From: an uncultured Oceanospirillaceae bacterium
GTDB taxonomy: Bacteria > Pseudomonadota > Gammaproteobacteria > Pseudomonadales > Balneatricaceae
Assembly: GCA_937138495.1 (NCBI GenBank)
Contig: CAKZPE010000008.1
Coordinates: 62,001-126,000, forward strand
Length of the DNA stretch: 64,000 nucleotides
Direction: 5' to 3'
Positions 45,243-56,322 of the stretch are shown one piece after another. The notes beneath the pieces are model-generated. The model did no database searches, was not told the origin of the DNA, and saw only the letters and a list, made by a program, of their open reading frames with translations. The translations under genes were made by a program, and so were the position numbers. Position 1 is the first letter of the stretch. Every line of letters starts with the position of its first letter.

Positions 45243-45755
45243 ATGACGTCATCCGAAGACGATGAAAAATGGATGAGCTATGCGTTGCTGCTGGCAGAAA
45301 AGGCGGCGGAGCACGGCGAGGTCCCTGTGGGAGCGGTGGTTGTCCGTGATGGTAAGGTGCTGGGAGAGGGCTGGAATAAGCCGATTTCCGGGCATGATCC
45401 CAGTGCGCATGCTGAAATAATTGCGTTGAGGGAGGCTGCTGCGAATATTGCTAACTACCGGCTGGTGGATGCTACGCTATATGTGACAATAGAGCCTTGC
45501 ACCATGTGTGCCGGTGCAATTGTTCACAGCAGGGTTAAGCGGTTGGTGTTCGGTGCGACAGAGCCGAAAGCCGGTGCGGTGATCAGTAATGGCCAGGTGC
45601 TTGATCAGCCGTGGATGAACTATCGGGTGCACTATCAGGGCGGCGTATTGGCAGAGGATTGCAGCGGTTGTATCAGTGCTTTTTTTCAGCGCCGCCGGGA
45701 TGAAAAAAAAATAGCAAAACGCTTAAAACAGCAGGCCGGGCAATCCGGTAGTTAA
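45243..45755 (+). CDS. tadA: tRNA adenosine(34) deaminase
   Basis: Makes inosine at the wobble base of tRNA-Arg. The catalytic HAE is in GHDPSAHAEIIAL and the zinc PCxxC in EPCTMCAGAIVHSR. ATG 45243 (MTSSEDDEKWM) follows CAGAGG; upstream codons are not supported. 170 aa. Confidence 0.96.
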   Translation: MTSSEDDEKWMSYALLLAEKAAEHGEVPVGAVVVRDGKVLGEGWNKPISGHDPSAHAEIIALREAAANIANYRLVDATLYVTIEPCTMCAGAIVHSRVKRLVFGATEPKAGAVISNGQVLDQPWMNYRVHYQGGVLAEDCSGCISAFFQRRRDEKKIAKRLKQQAGQSGS

Positions 45756-45758
45756 CCG

Positions 45759-47384
45759 TTATTGTGTGGCTGCGGCCCGACGCGCCAGTAAACTGTTTTC
45801 ACCGCTGGTACGTAATTTGACCCAGCTGATCAGGTCCGTCCACATACGGGAGATCTCTGCCGGTTTTGGCATAATGCCCGCGTGTTTCAGTTCAATAGTC
45901 ATGACCGGAATACTTTTCACGAACCAGCCGTAGTTACCCAGTGAGCCAGGATATGTGCCCAGTTGTTTCAGATACAGAGGGCCGAGCTTGCGGGGAGGGG
46001 TAATGCTGCCGTCAAAATCCAGAATGCCATGTGGGGCATGGACTGAAACAATTACATCAGGTTTTAATTCATCAATCAGGGTATGAATTGCCTGCGACTC
46101 AGGTTCACTAAGCGGTTTGTGGCCAGGAAAGTAACGGGGGCGTTTCTTTGCGTAAGTTTGCCAGTGCTGGATTGGATTTACAGCAGCTTTTGCCGGAATG
46201 AAGTTACGGTTCAGATCCACTTTGTTGGCATTTACACGGGTTGCACGTTTTTTTAACAGGCCGTCAGGGTTTGCCAGAGGCAGGAAGTGCCAGTCGTAGG
46301 CGCCGCTGTGATTGTCATTCAGTGTTTTTAACCATTTGAAGGTAACGCTGATGCTCGAGTATTCATCACCATGAATTCCGCCAATGAAGAGGATTTTTAC
46401 CGGAGTTTCTGTATCAGGGGAGGCCGGGTAATGCTTTTCCAATATCAGTTCACCGTTGTTTGAGTAAAAGCGTGGTGAGATAAATTCCAGATCCAGACAG
46501 TCCTTTACAGATACGCTGCTGAGCTTTTTGCCAATTTTTGTACAGATTGCAGTTACATCGGCATGTGGTTGGTAGTCTTTTTGTTTCAGCTGATAGCGGC
46601 TCGGTAACGGTGTTTGTGACAGGGATTCTGCCGTATTCGCTTTGGTTGCTTGTTCTAATGAGTCGTCAGTCAGTGGTGAGGTTTTTGGCTGAGCTGCCTG
46701 TGTGCCCGCAGGCTGATGGATTTGACTGATACTGTCTTCTAAAGGGGCTGGCGCGGTGATCATTGATGGCAGAATGGGTGCGTCATGGGCGTTATTAATT
46801 TTTGCATCTATTGCTGCCTGGCTAAGTAATTTTTTTGCATTGCCTTTCAGTGTGTCGCTCTGTGTTGGCTGAGCCGTATTGGTGCGGACGGGTGTTTCTG
46901 TCAGGGCATGTTGCGCGAGAGTCTGCGATTCAGGTTTTGTTGCCGGGAGGGCAATAGTCGTATCTGCCTTTTCAGGCTGCGGTGTTTCTGGCTGGCTGAT
47001 TGGCGGGGCTGTCGGCGCTGTTTGTGCGCTGTCGGTGTTACCGGTCTCTTCTTTAATTTGCTTTGTCGTGTTTATGCTAACCAAAGAAGTTAAAGATGGT
47101 TCTGTTCCTGAGTTGTTATTGATGGCCGTTTGTCCGTTACGGCCTGACAGGAGTTTTTTGACACTGTCAGTAAGCTTGTCTGATGCATCGTTTGACGGGC
47201 GATTTTCCAATGGCTGATTCAGACTGTTTGCAGGTAAGGTTAACTTTCCGGAGGCGTCTGTTGATTCTGCAAATACTGGCTGTCCATTCATCAGAAGACC
47301 GCTCAGAAATATTGCGCTCAGCGCAGATTTGCACCGTGAAATACGGCGTAATGGAGCAAAATAAGTGTTCAGTGATAAAGCCAT
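45759..47384 (-). CDS. Secreted M14-family zinc peptidase with a disordered linker
   Basis: The 541-aa product has a signal peptide (about residues 20-39), a long Thr/Pro/Gln-rich low-complexity region (about 40-265) and a C-terminal MpaA-like M14 domain: zinc ligands in GGIHGDEYSS (H-x-x-E), third His in VSVHAPHG, RNFIP arginine and catalytic Glu in MTIELKHAG. Probably trims cell-wall peptides in the periplasm; substrate is inferred from family. Confidence 0.83.
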   Translation of the reverse strand: MALSLNTYFAPLRRISRCKSALSAIFLSGLLMNGQPVFAESTDASGKLTLPANSLNQPLENRPSNDASDKLTDSVKKLLSGRNGQTAINNNSGTEPSLTSLVSINTTKQIKEETGNTDSAQTAPTAPPISQPETPQPEKADTTIALPATKPESQTLAQHALTETPVRTNTAQPTQSDTLKGNAKKLLSQAAIDAKINNAHDAPILPSMITAPAPLEDSISQIHQPAGTQAAQPKTSPLTDDSLEQATKANTAESLSQTPLPSRYQLKQKDYQPHADVTAICTKIGKKLSSVSVKDCLDLEFISPRFYSNNGELILEKHYPASPDTETPVKILFIGGIHGDEYSSISVTFKWLKTLNDNHSGAYDWHFLPLANPDGLLKKRATRVNANKVDLNRNFIPAKAAVNPIQHWQTYAKKRPRYFPGHKPLSEPESQAIHTLIDELKPDVIVSVHAPHGILDFDGSITPPRKLGPLYLKQLGTYPGSLGNYGWFVKSIPVMTIELKHAGIMPKPAEISRMWTDLISWVKLRTSGENSLLARRAAATQ

Positions 47385-47498
47385 GAGCGCAAAGGTAGCC
47401 GGTTAAGTTTAAAAAAGCTGAATAAAAACAGGGAGACAGCGATTAATGTGCAAAAATCGATCACATTTTAATCGGCTTTTAGTGTCTTGTGGAGTCTT

Positions 47499-49079
47499 TT
47501 ATTCGCTTTTATGCAGTTCGATCGCAGGCTTTGCTATGGGTAAAAGTTGTGCTTCTATGCCGGTTTCAGGGGCTTTTACGGAATCAGAGGGCTCCGTTAA
47601 ATCAAGGTTCGGGTCGCTGTCTTCCGGATTGCCGGGCATGACAATTTCACCTTCGTTTTCTGCCGGTGAAAGAGCCGGTTTACTGGCTTCGATTTCAGCA
47701 AGTTGTTGTTGCCAGAGTATCAGGTCGTAATACTGACGGATGTTTTTTACATAAATAACCGGCTCATAGCCGCGGGCAAAGCCCCGCTTTACGGTTTTAT
47801 AATATTTGGGCTGGGTCAGTAAAGGCAGAAACTCTTTGACGTCCTCCCATCGGTCAGGATTTTTTCCTGCCCGGCTGGTGAGGATACGGGCATCTTCCAG
47901 ATGACCGTAGCCGACGTTATAGGCGGCCAGAGCAAACCAGATACGGTCATCTCCCTGAATTCTGTCGGGGATTTTTTTCATTACACGGGTCAGGTATTCA
48001 GCGCCGCCCAGAATGCTCTGAATCGGATCGGTCCGGTCTTCTACCCCCACTTCTTTTGCGGCGGCGTTAGTGAGCATCATGATGCCTTTAACGCCTGTGG
48101 GGGAGACGGCTTTAGGATTCCAGTGGGATTCCTGATAGGCAATGGCTGCCAGGAGTAGCCAGTCGATATCAGTTTCCTGTTCAGCCATATAAAAGTACTG
48201 TTCGAGTTTGCAAAAACGGGTGCTCATATCCCGTTTAAAGGTTTCTATGTCGACGTATGTAAGGGTATTTTCCCGGTTAAAATACTTGTTTTGTAATTGT
48301 GCAACCAGTTGCTTGGTTTCTGGCTTGGAAAAAAATGTTTCCAGTGCGTTTAACAGGCTCTGATCGTTCTGTTTAGCGATCATCCAGGCGATGGGTTCAG
48401 ACTTGCCCATTGAGAAGGCTTTCTTCAGGCCTGGAAAAAATGATTTTTGTGCATCAAAGACTAAGTCATCTGAAATGGTATAGAGGTATTTCTTGTTATA
48501 TACGCCATCCAGCAGTTCTGTGATGCTGCCCGTGCTGTTTTCCTGCCAGCTGAGATCAGGAAACTCTGCTTTCAGGCTGTGCATGATTTCAGAGTGACTG
48601 CTGTCTGCCAGTACTTCGATTGATTTTCCTTCAAGGTCTTTAAGAGAAATCGGCTTTTTTTGCCCCTGAGTGACCCGGTAGATCAGTGTGGGTGTGCTGT
48701 AGGCATAGGGTTGGGCAAAGTTAAATTCTGCTTCTCTGGATCCGGTAATGGTGAGCCCTGCGGCAGCAATGTGGGCTTTGTGATTTTTTATGACCGGAAA
48801 AATGTCGCCAAAGCTGTCAGGAATAACCAATTCCAGTTCAACGCCGATTTCATCCGCAAAGGCTTTGGCCATGTCGTATTCGAAGCCGGCAGGTTTACCG
48901 TCTTTGTCGGAAATGTATGTAGTGGGGGTATTACGGGTGACAATTTTCAGGATGCCGGTTTTCTGGATCGCCTGCAATTGATTGTCTGTATTGAGGTTTG
49001 CCAGGAACAGCCAGCCAATAACAGCCACAATGATCGTAATGAAGAGCACTTCTCTGAGGAAAAAAATTCGCGTTCGCAT
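47499..49079 (-). CDS. mltF: Membrane-bound lytic murein transglycosylase F
   Basis: A 526-aa protein with an N-terminal membrane anchor (residues 8-25), a solute-binding-protein-3 domain (about 40-275) and a lysozyme-like SLT domain (catalytic Glu in [23 protein letters not shown]). Cuts peptidoglycan glycan strands. The mltF-purL divergent pair is standard in gammaproteobacteria. Confidence 0.95.
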   Translation of the reverse strand: MRTRIFFLREVLFITIIVAVIGWLFLANLNTDNQLQAIQKTGILKIVTRNTPTTYISDKDGKPAGFEYDMAKAFADEIGVELELVIPDSFGDIFPVIKNHKAHIAAAGLTITGSREAEFNFAQPYAYSTPTLIYRVTQGQKKPISLKDLEGKSIEVLADSSHSEIMHSLKAEFPDLSWQENSTGSITELLDGVYNKKYLYTISDDLVFDAQKSFFPGLKKAFSMGKSEPIAWMIAKQNDQSLLNALETFFSKPETKQLVAQLQNKYFNRENTLTYVDIETFKRDMSTRFCKLEQYFYMAEQETDIDWLLLAAIAYQESHWNPKAVSPTGVKGIMMLTNAAAKEVGVEDRTDPIQSILGGAEYLTRVMKKIPDRIQGDDRIWFALAAYNVGYGHLEDARILTSRAGKNPDRWEDVKEFLPLLTQPKYYKTVKRGFARGYEPVIYVKNIRQYYDLILWQQQLAEIEASKPALSPAENEGEIVMPGNPEDSDPNLDLTEPSDSVKAPETGIEAQLLPIAKPAIELHKSE

Positions 49080-49194
49080 AATAATAATGGCCCTTATTGA
49101 TGGCGCCGGAGAGGCGATTTCAGTAAAATGCGGCCTTAGATTTCTCCTACTTCATACATACCTGTTAGGCATACTCAAGAGGCTCGATACTAAC

Positions 49195-52100
49195 ATGCTA
49201 GTACTGCGTGGAGCGCCTGCTCTTTCTGCTTTTCGTCATGATAAGCTGCTGTCCGTCCTGCAATCCCACATCAGCCAGGTAACGGCAATTTACGGTGAGT
49301 TCATGCATTTCGCTGATCTGCACCAAGACTTGTCTGCACAAGAGCACACAATTTTGGAGCGAATTCTACGCTATGGCCCTAAAGCTAAAGTGGAAGAGCC
49401 TTCAGGTCAATTGGTTTTGGTTGTACCTCGTCCCGGCACGATCTCTCCGTGGTCCAGTAAGGCAACTGATATTGCCAGGAACTGTGGTTTGTCAGCGATT
49501 AAACGCCTGGAACGGGGTGTGGCCTACTATGTTCAGTCTGAGGCGCCTTTAACTGCTGAACAGCTGGCTGCAGTAGAAACTGTACTGCATGACCGTATGG
49601 TTGAAGCGGTACTGGCTGATGTGTCTGCAGCGGATGCTTTGTTCCGCAATGAAGAACCTGCACCGCTGACGGTTGTTGATATTATTGGCGGTGGCCGTGA
49701 AGCGCTGGTGGCTGCAAATACTGAACTGGGTCTGGCACTGGCTGAAGATGAGATCGATTATCTGGTTGCCAGCTTTATCGAGCTTAAGCGTAACCCGAAT
49801 GATGTTGAGCTGATGATGTTTGCCCAGGCAAACTCTGAGCACTGCCGTCACAAGATCTTTAATGCTTCCTGGGATATTGATGGTGAAGCTCAGGACAAAT
49901 CATTGTTTGCGATGATCCGCAATACCAATGAGCTGGGTGGTGAGAATATCCTGTCAGCATATTCTGATAATGCAGCTGTTATGGTAGGTAGCAAAGCGGG
50001 CCGCTTTTTCCCAAACCCTGAGACTAAAGAGTATCAGGCGAATCAGGAAGATATTCATATCCTGATGAAAGTCGAAACTCATAACCACCCGACTGCGATT
50101 GCGCCGCATGCAGGAGCTGCAACCGGTTCCGGTGGTGAAATCCGTGATGAAGGTGCAACCGGTAAAGGTTCCAAACCAAAAGCGGGCCTGACAGGTTTCA
50201 CCGTGTCTGATCTTAAAATTCCGGGCTTCGAACAGCCATGGGAATCGAATTACGGTAAGCCTGAGCGTATCGTTAGTGCACTGGATATTATGCTGGAAGG
50301 CCCGATTGGCGGTGCAGCGTTTAACAATGAGTTTGGTCGTCCGGCGCTGAACGGTTATTTCCGTACCTTTGAACAAAAGGTGAACGGTGCTGCCGGCGAA
50401 GAAATGCGCGGTTACCATAAGCCAATTATGATTGCCGGCGGTTACGGTAACATCCGCGGTGAGCACGTTGATAAGGGTGAAATTCCTGTGGGTGCACAAC
50501 TGATCTGTCTGGGCGGGCCTGCCATGCAGATCGGTCTGGGTGGCGGTGCTGCTTCTTCAATGTCTTCCGGTAGCTCTTCAGAAGATCTGGATTTTGCATC
50601 TGTACAGCGTGATAACCCGGAGCTGGAGCGCCGTTGTCAGGAAGTGATCGACCAGTGCTGGCAGATGGGCGATGCTAACCCGATTGCCTTTATCCACGAT
50701 GTGGGTGCCGGTGGTCTGTCAAATGCATTCCCGGAGCTGGTAAAAGATGGTGGCCGTGGCGGTGATTTTGAGCTGCGTAACGTGAACAATGATGAACCGG
50801 GTATGTCTCCACTGGCTATCTGGTGTAACGAGGCGCAGGAACGTTATGTCATGGCGGTTGAGCCACAGGATATGGCGCGTTTTGAAGCTATTTGTGCCCG
50901 TGAGCGCTGCCCGTATGCCGTGGTAGGTACTGCAATCGAAGAGAAGCACCTGACATTGGGTGATACTCATTTCGAAAATAAGCCGGTTGATCTGCCTATG
51001 TCAGTGCTGTTCGGTAAGCCGCCTAAGATGCACCGCAGTGTTGAGCGGATTGCGTACAGTGTGCCGGCATTCGACAGTGCTGAAATTAATCTTGAAGATG
51101 CCGCTGAGCGGGTAATGAAGTTACCGGCAGTTGCGTCTAAATCTTTCCTGATTACTATTGGTGACCGTTCGATTACCGGTCAGGTTGTGCGCGATCAGAT
51201 GGTTGGCCCGTGGCAGGTACCGGTGGCTGACTGTGCGGTTACGACTTCTGCTTACGATACCTATGCCGGTGAAGCAATGGCAATGGGTGAACGTACCCCG
51301 TTGGCACTGGTTGATTCTCCTGCCTCCGGCCGTATGGCGGTGGGTGAAACGGTTACCAATCTGGCGGCTGCACAGATTGACGATATCATTGATATTAAAC
51401 TCTCCGCGAACTGGATGTGCGCTGCCGGTCATCCGGGTGAAGACGAAAAACTGTATGACACCGTACGTGCAGTAGGTATGGAACTGTGCCCTGAGCTGGG
51501 TATTACCATTCCAGTGGGTAAGGACTCTATGTCCATGCGTACTGTATGGGACGATGAAGGTGAGGCGAAGTCGATGACCGCGCCTACCTCACTGATCATT
51601 ACCGGTTTTGCGCCGGTAACGGATGTACGTAAAACACTGACGCCACAGCTTAAAACTGATAAGGGTGAGACCGATCTGATCCTGCTGGATCTGGGTAACG
51701 GTCAGAACCGTCTGGGTCTGTCGGCACTGGCACAGGTTTATAACGAAGTAGGCCAGGATGTACCGGATGTTGACGATGCTCAGCAACTGGTTGCTTTCTT
51801 CAGTGCTGTTCAGGAGTTGAATAAGCAGGGCTTGTTACTCGCATACCATGACCGTGCAGATGGCGGTTTATTCACAACCGTCGCGGAAATGGCGTTTGCC
51901 GGTCGTACGGGTGTAGACATTAATCTTGATCTGCTGGCGGCTGACAGCTCTGAGTTTGCAGCGGCCCTGTATTCTGAAGAACTGGGTGCAGTGATTCAGG
52001 TTAAGCGTGATGATCTGCAAACCGTTCTGACTGAGCTGAGCGCAGCGGGTCTGGGGGATTGTGCCAAGGTTATCGGTTCTCTGAACCCGGATGACATGCT

Positions 52101-53097
52101 GCAGTTCAGCTTTGATGATGAAGCGGTTTATTCTGCCTCCCGGATTCAGTTACAGCGTTGGTGGGCAGAGACCTCTTATCAGATGCAGTCGCTGCGGGAT
52201 AACTCCGAATGCGCTCAGCAAGAGTATGATGCACTGCTGGATGCTGAGAACCCAGGCCTGAATGCTAAACTGAGTTTTGATCAGAATGATGACGTGGCAG
52301 AGGCTGTAAATGCGTCAGGTGAGCGGCCACGTGTTGCGATTGTTCGCGAACAGGGCGTAAACGGTCATATTGAAATGGCAGCTGCATTCGACTGTGCCGG
52401 TTTTGCATCTGTCGATGTTCACATGAGTGACATTCTGGAAGGTCGGGTGACTCTGGCTGACTTTAAAGGGTTGGTTGCCTGTGGCGGTTTCTCATACGGT
52501 GACGTATTAGGTGCCGGTGAAGGCTGGGCTAAGTCGATCCTGTTTAACACCCGTGCCCGTGAAGAGTTTAAATCTTTCTTTGAGCGTGAAGATACATTTG
52601 CGCTGGGTATCTGTAACGGTTGTCAGATGCTGTCTAACCTCCATGAGTTGATTCCGGGGACAGATCACTGGCCACACTTTGTTCGCAATATGTCCGAGCA
52701 GTTTGAAGCCCGTGTAGCGATGGTTGAAGTACAGGAAAGCCCGTCAGTATTCCTGAAAGGGATGGAAGGTTCTCAGATGCCAATCGCAATTGCCCACGGT
52801 GAAGGCCGTGCTGAATTTGCGGATCAGGCTCATTTTGAAAACCTGAATGGTTCTGATGCTGTAGCCCTGCGTTATGTGGATAACTACGGTCAGGTGACAG
52901 AGCAGTATCCTGCAAACCCGAATGGTTCTCCGGCCGGTATTGGCGGCGTAACCAGCCAGGATGGCCGGGTAACGATCATGATGCCGCACCCTGAACGGGT
53001 GTACCGCAGTGTGACCAATAGCTGGGCACCGGATGAGTGGCAAGAAGACGGGGCCTGGATGCGGATGTTCCGTAACGCCCGTGTCTGGGTTGGTTAA
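49195..53097 (+). CDS. purL: Phosphoribosylformylglycinamidine synthase (large, single-chain)
   Basis: The 1300-aa enzyme carries out step four of purine synthesis. N-terminal PurS-like part, ATP-binding synthetase halves ([37 protein letters not shown]) and C-terminal glutaminase (Cys in [10 protein letters not shown], His-Glu in PHPERV). ATG 49195 gives the usual N-terminus [14 protein letters not shown]; an in-frame extension of 71 codons overlapping mltF is rejected. Confidence 0.97.
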   Translation: MLVLRGAPALSAFRHDKLLSVLQSHISQVTAIYGEFMHFADLHQDLSAQEHTILERILRYGPKAKVEEPSGQLVLVVPRPGTISPWSSKATDIARNCGLSAIKRLERGVAYYVQSEAPLTAEQLAAVETVLHDRMVEAVLADVSAADALFRNEEPAPLTVVDIIGGGREALVAANTELGLALAEDEIDYLVASFIELKRNPNDVELMMFAQANSEHCRHKIFNASWDIDGEAQDKSLFAMIRNTNELGGENILSAYSDNAAVMVGSKAGRFFPNPETKEYQANQEDIHILMKVETHNHPTAIAPHAGAATGSGGEIRDEGATGKGSKPKAGLTGFTVSDLKIPGFEQPWESNYGKPERIVSALDIMLEGPIGGAAFNNEFGRPALNGYFRTFEQKVNGAAGEEMRGYHKPIMIAGGYGNIRGEHVDKGEIPVGAQLICLGGPAMQIGLGGGAASSMSSGSSSEDLDFASVQRDNPELERRCQEVIDQCWQMGDANPIAFIHDVGAGGLSNAFPELVKDGGRGGDFELRNVNNDEPGMSPLAIWCNEAQERYVMAVEPQDMARFEAICARERCPYAVVGTAIEEKHLTLGDTHFENKPVDLPMSVLFGKPPKMHRSVERIAYSVPAFDSAEINLEDAAERVMKLPAVASKSFLITIGDRSITGQVVRDQMVGPWQVPVADCAVTTSAYDTYAGEAMAMGERTPLALVDSPASGRMAVGETVTNLAAAQIDDIIDIKLSANWMCAAGHPGEDEKLYDTVRAVGMELCPELGITIPVGKDSMSMRTVWDDEGEAKSMTAPTSLIITGFAPVTDVRKTLTPQLKTDKGETDLILLDLGNGQNRLGLSALAQVYNEVGQDVPDVDDAQQLVAFFSAVQELNKQGLLLAYHDRADGGLFTTVAEMAFAGRTGVDINLDLLAADSSEFAAALYSEELGAVIQVKRDDLQTVLTELSAAGLGDCAKVIGSLNPDDMLQFSFDDEAVYSASRIQLQRWWAETSYQMQSLRDNSECAQQEYDALLDAENPGLNAKLSFDQNDDVAEAVNASGERPRVAIVREQGVNGHIEMAAAFDCAGFASVDVHMSDILEGRVTLADFKGLVACGGFSYGDVLGAGEGWAKSILFNTRAREEFKSFFEREDTFALGICNGCQMLSNLHELIPGTDHWPHFVRNMSEQFEARVAMVEVQESPSVFLKGMEGSQMPIAIAHGEGRAEFADQAHFENLNGSDAVALRYVDNYGQVTEQYPANPNGSPAGIGGVTSQDGRVTIMMPHPERVYRSVTNSWAPDEWQEDGAWMRMFRNARVWVG

Positions 53098-53116
53098 GTC
53101 AGTCAGTGATACATAG

Positions 53117-53154
53117 AAAAGCCCCGTACCTTTAGTGGTACGGGGCTTTTTTTT
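53117..53154 (+). terminator. Terminator after purL
   Basis: Arms GCCCCGTACC / GGTACGGGGC, loop TTTAGT, flanked by A4 and T8. Confidence 0.93.
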
Positions 53155-53277
53155 GCGCACAGTAAGTTAAAGCAAATCCGGTGTGGCGCTTACTAAATCA
53201 GGCGTGTAAATGTGAACTCAGGGGGAGGGAGTGCAGGGCGCCGGCTGTTGCAAAAAAGCGGATATTCCCTTGAATGT

Positions 53278-53313
53278 AAAAAGCCCCGTGTCTATGCAGA
53301 AACGGGGCTTTTT
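53278..53313 (-). terminator. Terminator after the TPR gene
   Basis: Arms AAAAAGCCCCGT / ACGGGGCTTTTT around a 12-base loop; works in either direction and lies between purL and the minus-strand gene. Confidence 0.85.
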
Positions 53314-53343
53314 AACTGTATATAGCTCTGATGCCGTGCTGAA

Positions 53344-54765
53344 TCAGAGGGTTTTTTCAGCACTGATTTTCCAGCTGCGGTTGTCCCGGGAGAATATCAG
53401 GGATTTATAAATGTTGTCCTGGAAGCTGTTTGATGTGTAGTTCTGCAGGAACACAACCCGGACCCGACCGTCAGGTAATGCACTCATTGTTACATCCGAT
53501 ACGCCCACGCGGATAAAGGTAGGTTTGCTCAGGCGTATGTTACGGGTGCTGCGCCATTTCCGGTTACTGGTTTTGCTGTTTGGCTGATAGCCTGAAATAT
53601 AATGATTAAGATAATCCTGAACATTCTGATCAGACCAGGCGCTTGCCCATCCGTTGAGTGCCTGGGTCAGTTCCTGCTGGATTGCCGGGCTTAGCTCAGT
53701 ATTGTTTTGTGCTGCGCTTTTCGCCAGCGCAACGGTTGTTTCTGCTGCTGGCTCCGGTAAAGGATTTGCCGGGGCTGTTAAGGCATCAGCTTGCTGCTTG
53801 CTTGCGGTGGCTGCTGTCTCTTCTATAACGGGGCGTGGCGCGGCATCCTCAGGTAATCGCTCTTCAATTTCGAGAGGAGTGTTTGCTTTAGGTTGAGTGG
53901 GTGTTGCTGCGACTGTCTGTGGTACGGACGCTGCTACCGGGTTGACGGATGCCAGCAGTGTCGGATCAACATTGTTGGTTGGTGAGAATATGTTGCCGCC
54001 GACCGGGCGGGCCAGATACACCTGATCCAGTGTTGCCAGCTGTGGCGGGGCTACTTTTCCTTTACCGTCCAGGTCCAGCGCACGGTTGTATGCCTGGTTG
54101 GCAAGATTGGCGTAAATAGCTTTCAGGTTTTGCTGTACCTGCGCATAGCTTGGGTGTGTGTTGAATGCCTGGAGTAATGTTGAGACGGCTTTGTCGTTAT
54201 TGCCGCGAAGGGCGTAAATTGTAGCCAAATTGTTATAAGCTTCAGGCGCATCCGGGTAGATGCCGATCAGTTTGGTAAAAACATCTTCTGCTGCCTGTAA
54301 CTTATTTCGCTTTATCAGTGCGGTGCCGTAGAGTAACCAGGCGTTGGCGTCGCGGGGATTGTCGTTCAGATAAGCATTAATCTGATTAAATGCCTGTTTG
54401 TTGTTACCGGCATCCTGCAGATCCCGGGCACGTTGAAGTTCGGTGGCCAGTAACTGAGAGTTATATTCGATTTTAGTTTGCAGTTCGGTGCTTTGGCTGG
54501 CAGCAGATACTGCTGCGTTTGCATTCCCGTCTTTTGCATCGGATTCATTGTCGAGCCAGCGCTGAAGCTGATCCAGTTTGGCGTTGATATCTGCGCTGTT
54601 AGTGTTTTTTTCAGCGGACTTTGAGCAGTCGAAGTCATTCTGAGCACCGGCATTCATGCAGAATGTGTCTGATTCCTGGGCGGCAAATACAGAGGTAGCG
54701 CATGCCATGCCAAGAGAAATCGCCAGTGTCAGAGGTTTCAGAATAGTGCCAGACTGTGTTGCCAT
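53344..54765 (-). CDS. Secreted TPR protein with C-terminal NTF2-like (Cds6) domain
   Basis: A 473-aa protein: signal peptide (residues 1-28), three or more tetratricopeptide repeats (about 105-230), a Pro/Ala-rich linker, and a C-terminal NTF2-like domain (ALNGWASAWSDQNVQDYLNHYISGYQP ... KPTFIRVGVSDVTM ... SLIFSRDNRSWKISAE), which is often fused to L,D-transpeptidases. Its own role is unknown; a cell-envelope scaffold is plausible. Confidence 0.8.
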   Translation of the reverse strand: MATQSGTILKPLTLAISLGMACATSVFAAQESDTFCMNAGAQNDFDCSKSAEKNTNSADINAKLDQLQRWLDNESDAKDGNANAAVSAASQSTELQTKIEYNSQLLATELQRARDLQDAGNNKQAFNQINAYLNDNPRDANAWLLYGTALIKRNKLQAAEDVFTKLIGIYPDAPEAYNNLATIYALRGNNDKAVSTLLQAFNTHPSYAQVQQNLKAIYANLANQAYNRALDLDGKGKVAPPQLATLDQVYLARPVGGNIFSPTNNVDPTLLASVNPVAASVPQTVAATPTQPKANTPLEIEERLPEDAAPRPVIEETAATASKQQADALTAPANPLPEPAAETTVALAKSAAQNNTELSPAIQQELTQALNGWASAWSDQNVQDYLNHYISGYQPNSKTSNRKWRSTRNIRLSKPTFIRVGVSDVTMSALPDGRVRVVFLQNYTSNSFQDNIYKSLIFSRDNRSWKISAEKTL

Positions 54766-54922
54766 AAGATATGATCCGAAGATTGCCCGAACAGCAAATG
54801 ATCTGCTGTAATTAATGTCGATGTACCCGCTGAGCGGGTCAGCCGATTATAGCCTGATTCCTTGCGGGGGTAAGCCCTGTAAACGATCAGACGGTCAAAA
54901 AAAATTTTTAAACCGGTTTTTC

Positions 54923-54960
54923 ATAAAAAATGGCGCAGATCCCGGAAGATGTGCGCCATT
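54923..54960 (-). terminator. Terminator after purD
   Basis: AATGGCGCA / TGCGCCATT arms with a T run on the minus strand, just downstream of purD. Confidence 0.8.
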
Positions 54961-54979
54961 ATCTGCAGATTTGTACCTG

Positions 54980-56263
54980 CTATGCGTTTTCTCTGGCAAT
55001 GGCCCGGTAAGCAATGTCGTCCCGGTAGTAAACACCTTTCCAGTCGATCATTTTAGTCAGGGTGTATGCCAGCTGCTGGGCTTCAGTAACACTGTTGCCC
55101 AGTGCTGCCGCGCATAATACCCGGCCGCCACTGGTAACGATGTTTCCGTCTTTGTTGCTGGTGCCCGCGTGAAATACTTTACTGTCTGCCGGTGCCTGTT
55201 CAGGCAGGCTGATAACATCACCTTTAGGATAGCTGCCAGGATAGCCTTCAGCTGCCAGTACAACACCGACAGCGCAGCGCGGATCCCACTCTGCTTCTGT
55301 GGTATCAAGCTTGCCATCCAGTGCGGCATTTGCCAGTTCAACGATACTGGATTTCAGACGCAGCATAATTGGCTGGGTTTCCGGATCGCCGAAGCGGCAG
55401 TTATATTCAATCACTTTTGGTGTGCCGTCAGCAGCAATCATCAGACCTGCATACAGGAAGCCTACGTAGGTATTACCTTCTTCAGCCATGCCGTTTACGG
55501 TTGGAGTAATGACTTCATCCATGATTCGGTTATGAATGTCGGCGGTAACAACCGGAGCAGGGGAGTACGCCCCCATACCGCCAGTGTTCGGGCCGGTGTC
55601 GCCATTAGCGGCACGTTTGTGGTCCTGGCTGGTAGCCATAGGCAGCACGTTTTTGCCATCAACCATGACGATGAAGCTTGCTTCTTCACCTTCAAGGAAT
55701 TCTTCAATTACTACCCGGTGTCCGGCTTCACCAAAGGCATTGCCGGCAAGCATGTCACGGATGGCCGCTTCTGCTTCTTCCAGAGTCATGGCAACGATAA
55801 CACCTTTGCCGGCTGCCAGACCGTCAGCCTTAATGACGATCGGTGCGCCCTGCTCACGGACATAAGCAATGGCAGGATCAATCTCTGTAAAGTTCTGATA
55901 TGCGCCGGTTGGAATCTGATGGCGTTCAAGGAAGTCTTTGGTAAATGCTTTAGAGCCTTCCAGTTGAGCGGCACCTTTACTTGGGCCGAAGCAGCGCAGG
56001 CTTTTGCTTTCAAAGCGGTCAACGATGCCTTCAACCAGAGGCGCTTCAGGACCCACGATGGTCAGAGCGATCTGATTCTCTTTAGCGAATGCTACCAGGG
56101 CGTCCTGATCCATGACGTCAATGGCGACATTTTCCAGTTTAGATTCCAGTGCACAGCCAGCGTTACCCGGTGCAACAAATACTTTGCTGACGTTGTCATC
56201 CTGAGCGGCTTGCCAGGCAAGAGCGTGTTCCCGTCCGCCGGAACCAATGACTAAGATTTGCAT
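54980..56263 (-). CDS. purD: Phosphoribosylamine-glycine ligase
   Basis: Step two of purine synthesis. GSGGREHALAW at the N-terminus and ATP-grasp motifs (VIKADGLAAGKGVIVA, EEFLEGEEASFIV, EYNCRFGDPETQ). Start MQILVIGSGG at 56263. Follows purH on the same strand (60 bases apart), forming purHD. Confidence 0.96.
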   Translation of the reverse strand: MQILVIGSGGREHALAWQAAQDDNVSKVFVAPGNAGCALESKLENVAIDVMDQDALVAFAKENQIALTIVGPEAPLVEGIVDRFESKSLRCFGPSKGAAQLEGSKAFTKDFLERHQIPTGAYQNFTEIDPAIAYVREQGAPIVIKADGLAAGKGVIVAMTLEEAEAAIRDMLAGNAFGEAGHRVVIEEFLEGEEASFIVMVDGKNVLPMATSQDHKRAANGDTGPNTGGMGAYSPAPVVTADIHNRIMDEVITPTVNGMAEEGNTYVGFLYAGLMIAADGTPKVIEYNCRFGDPETQPIMLRLKSSIVELANAALDGKLDTTEAEWDPRCAVGVVLAAEGYPGSYPKGDVISLPEQAPADSKVFHAGTSNKDGNIVTSGGRVLCAAALGNSVTEAQQLAYTLTKMIDWKGVYYRDDIAYRAIARENA

Positions 56264-56322
56264 AATTTTTCTGCCTATAAAAAACGGTTCAGCCGGCAAA
56301 AGCCGGCTGAAGAAACAACGGA

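Noticed and set aside
48982..49194. 71-codon N-terminal extension of purL
   Set aside because: It overlaps the mltF 5' end and is not part of the known PurL fold.
55169..56254. A 361-codon open frame antisense to purD
   Set aside because: Wholly within purD, no recognisable domains, and composition explained by codon bias of purD.
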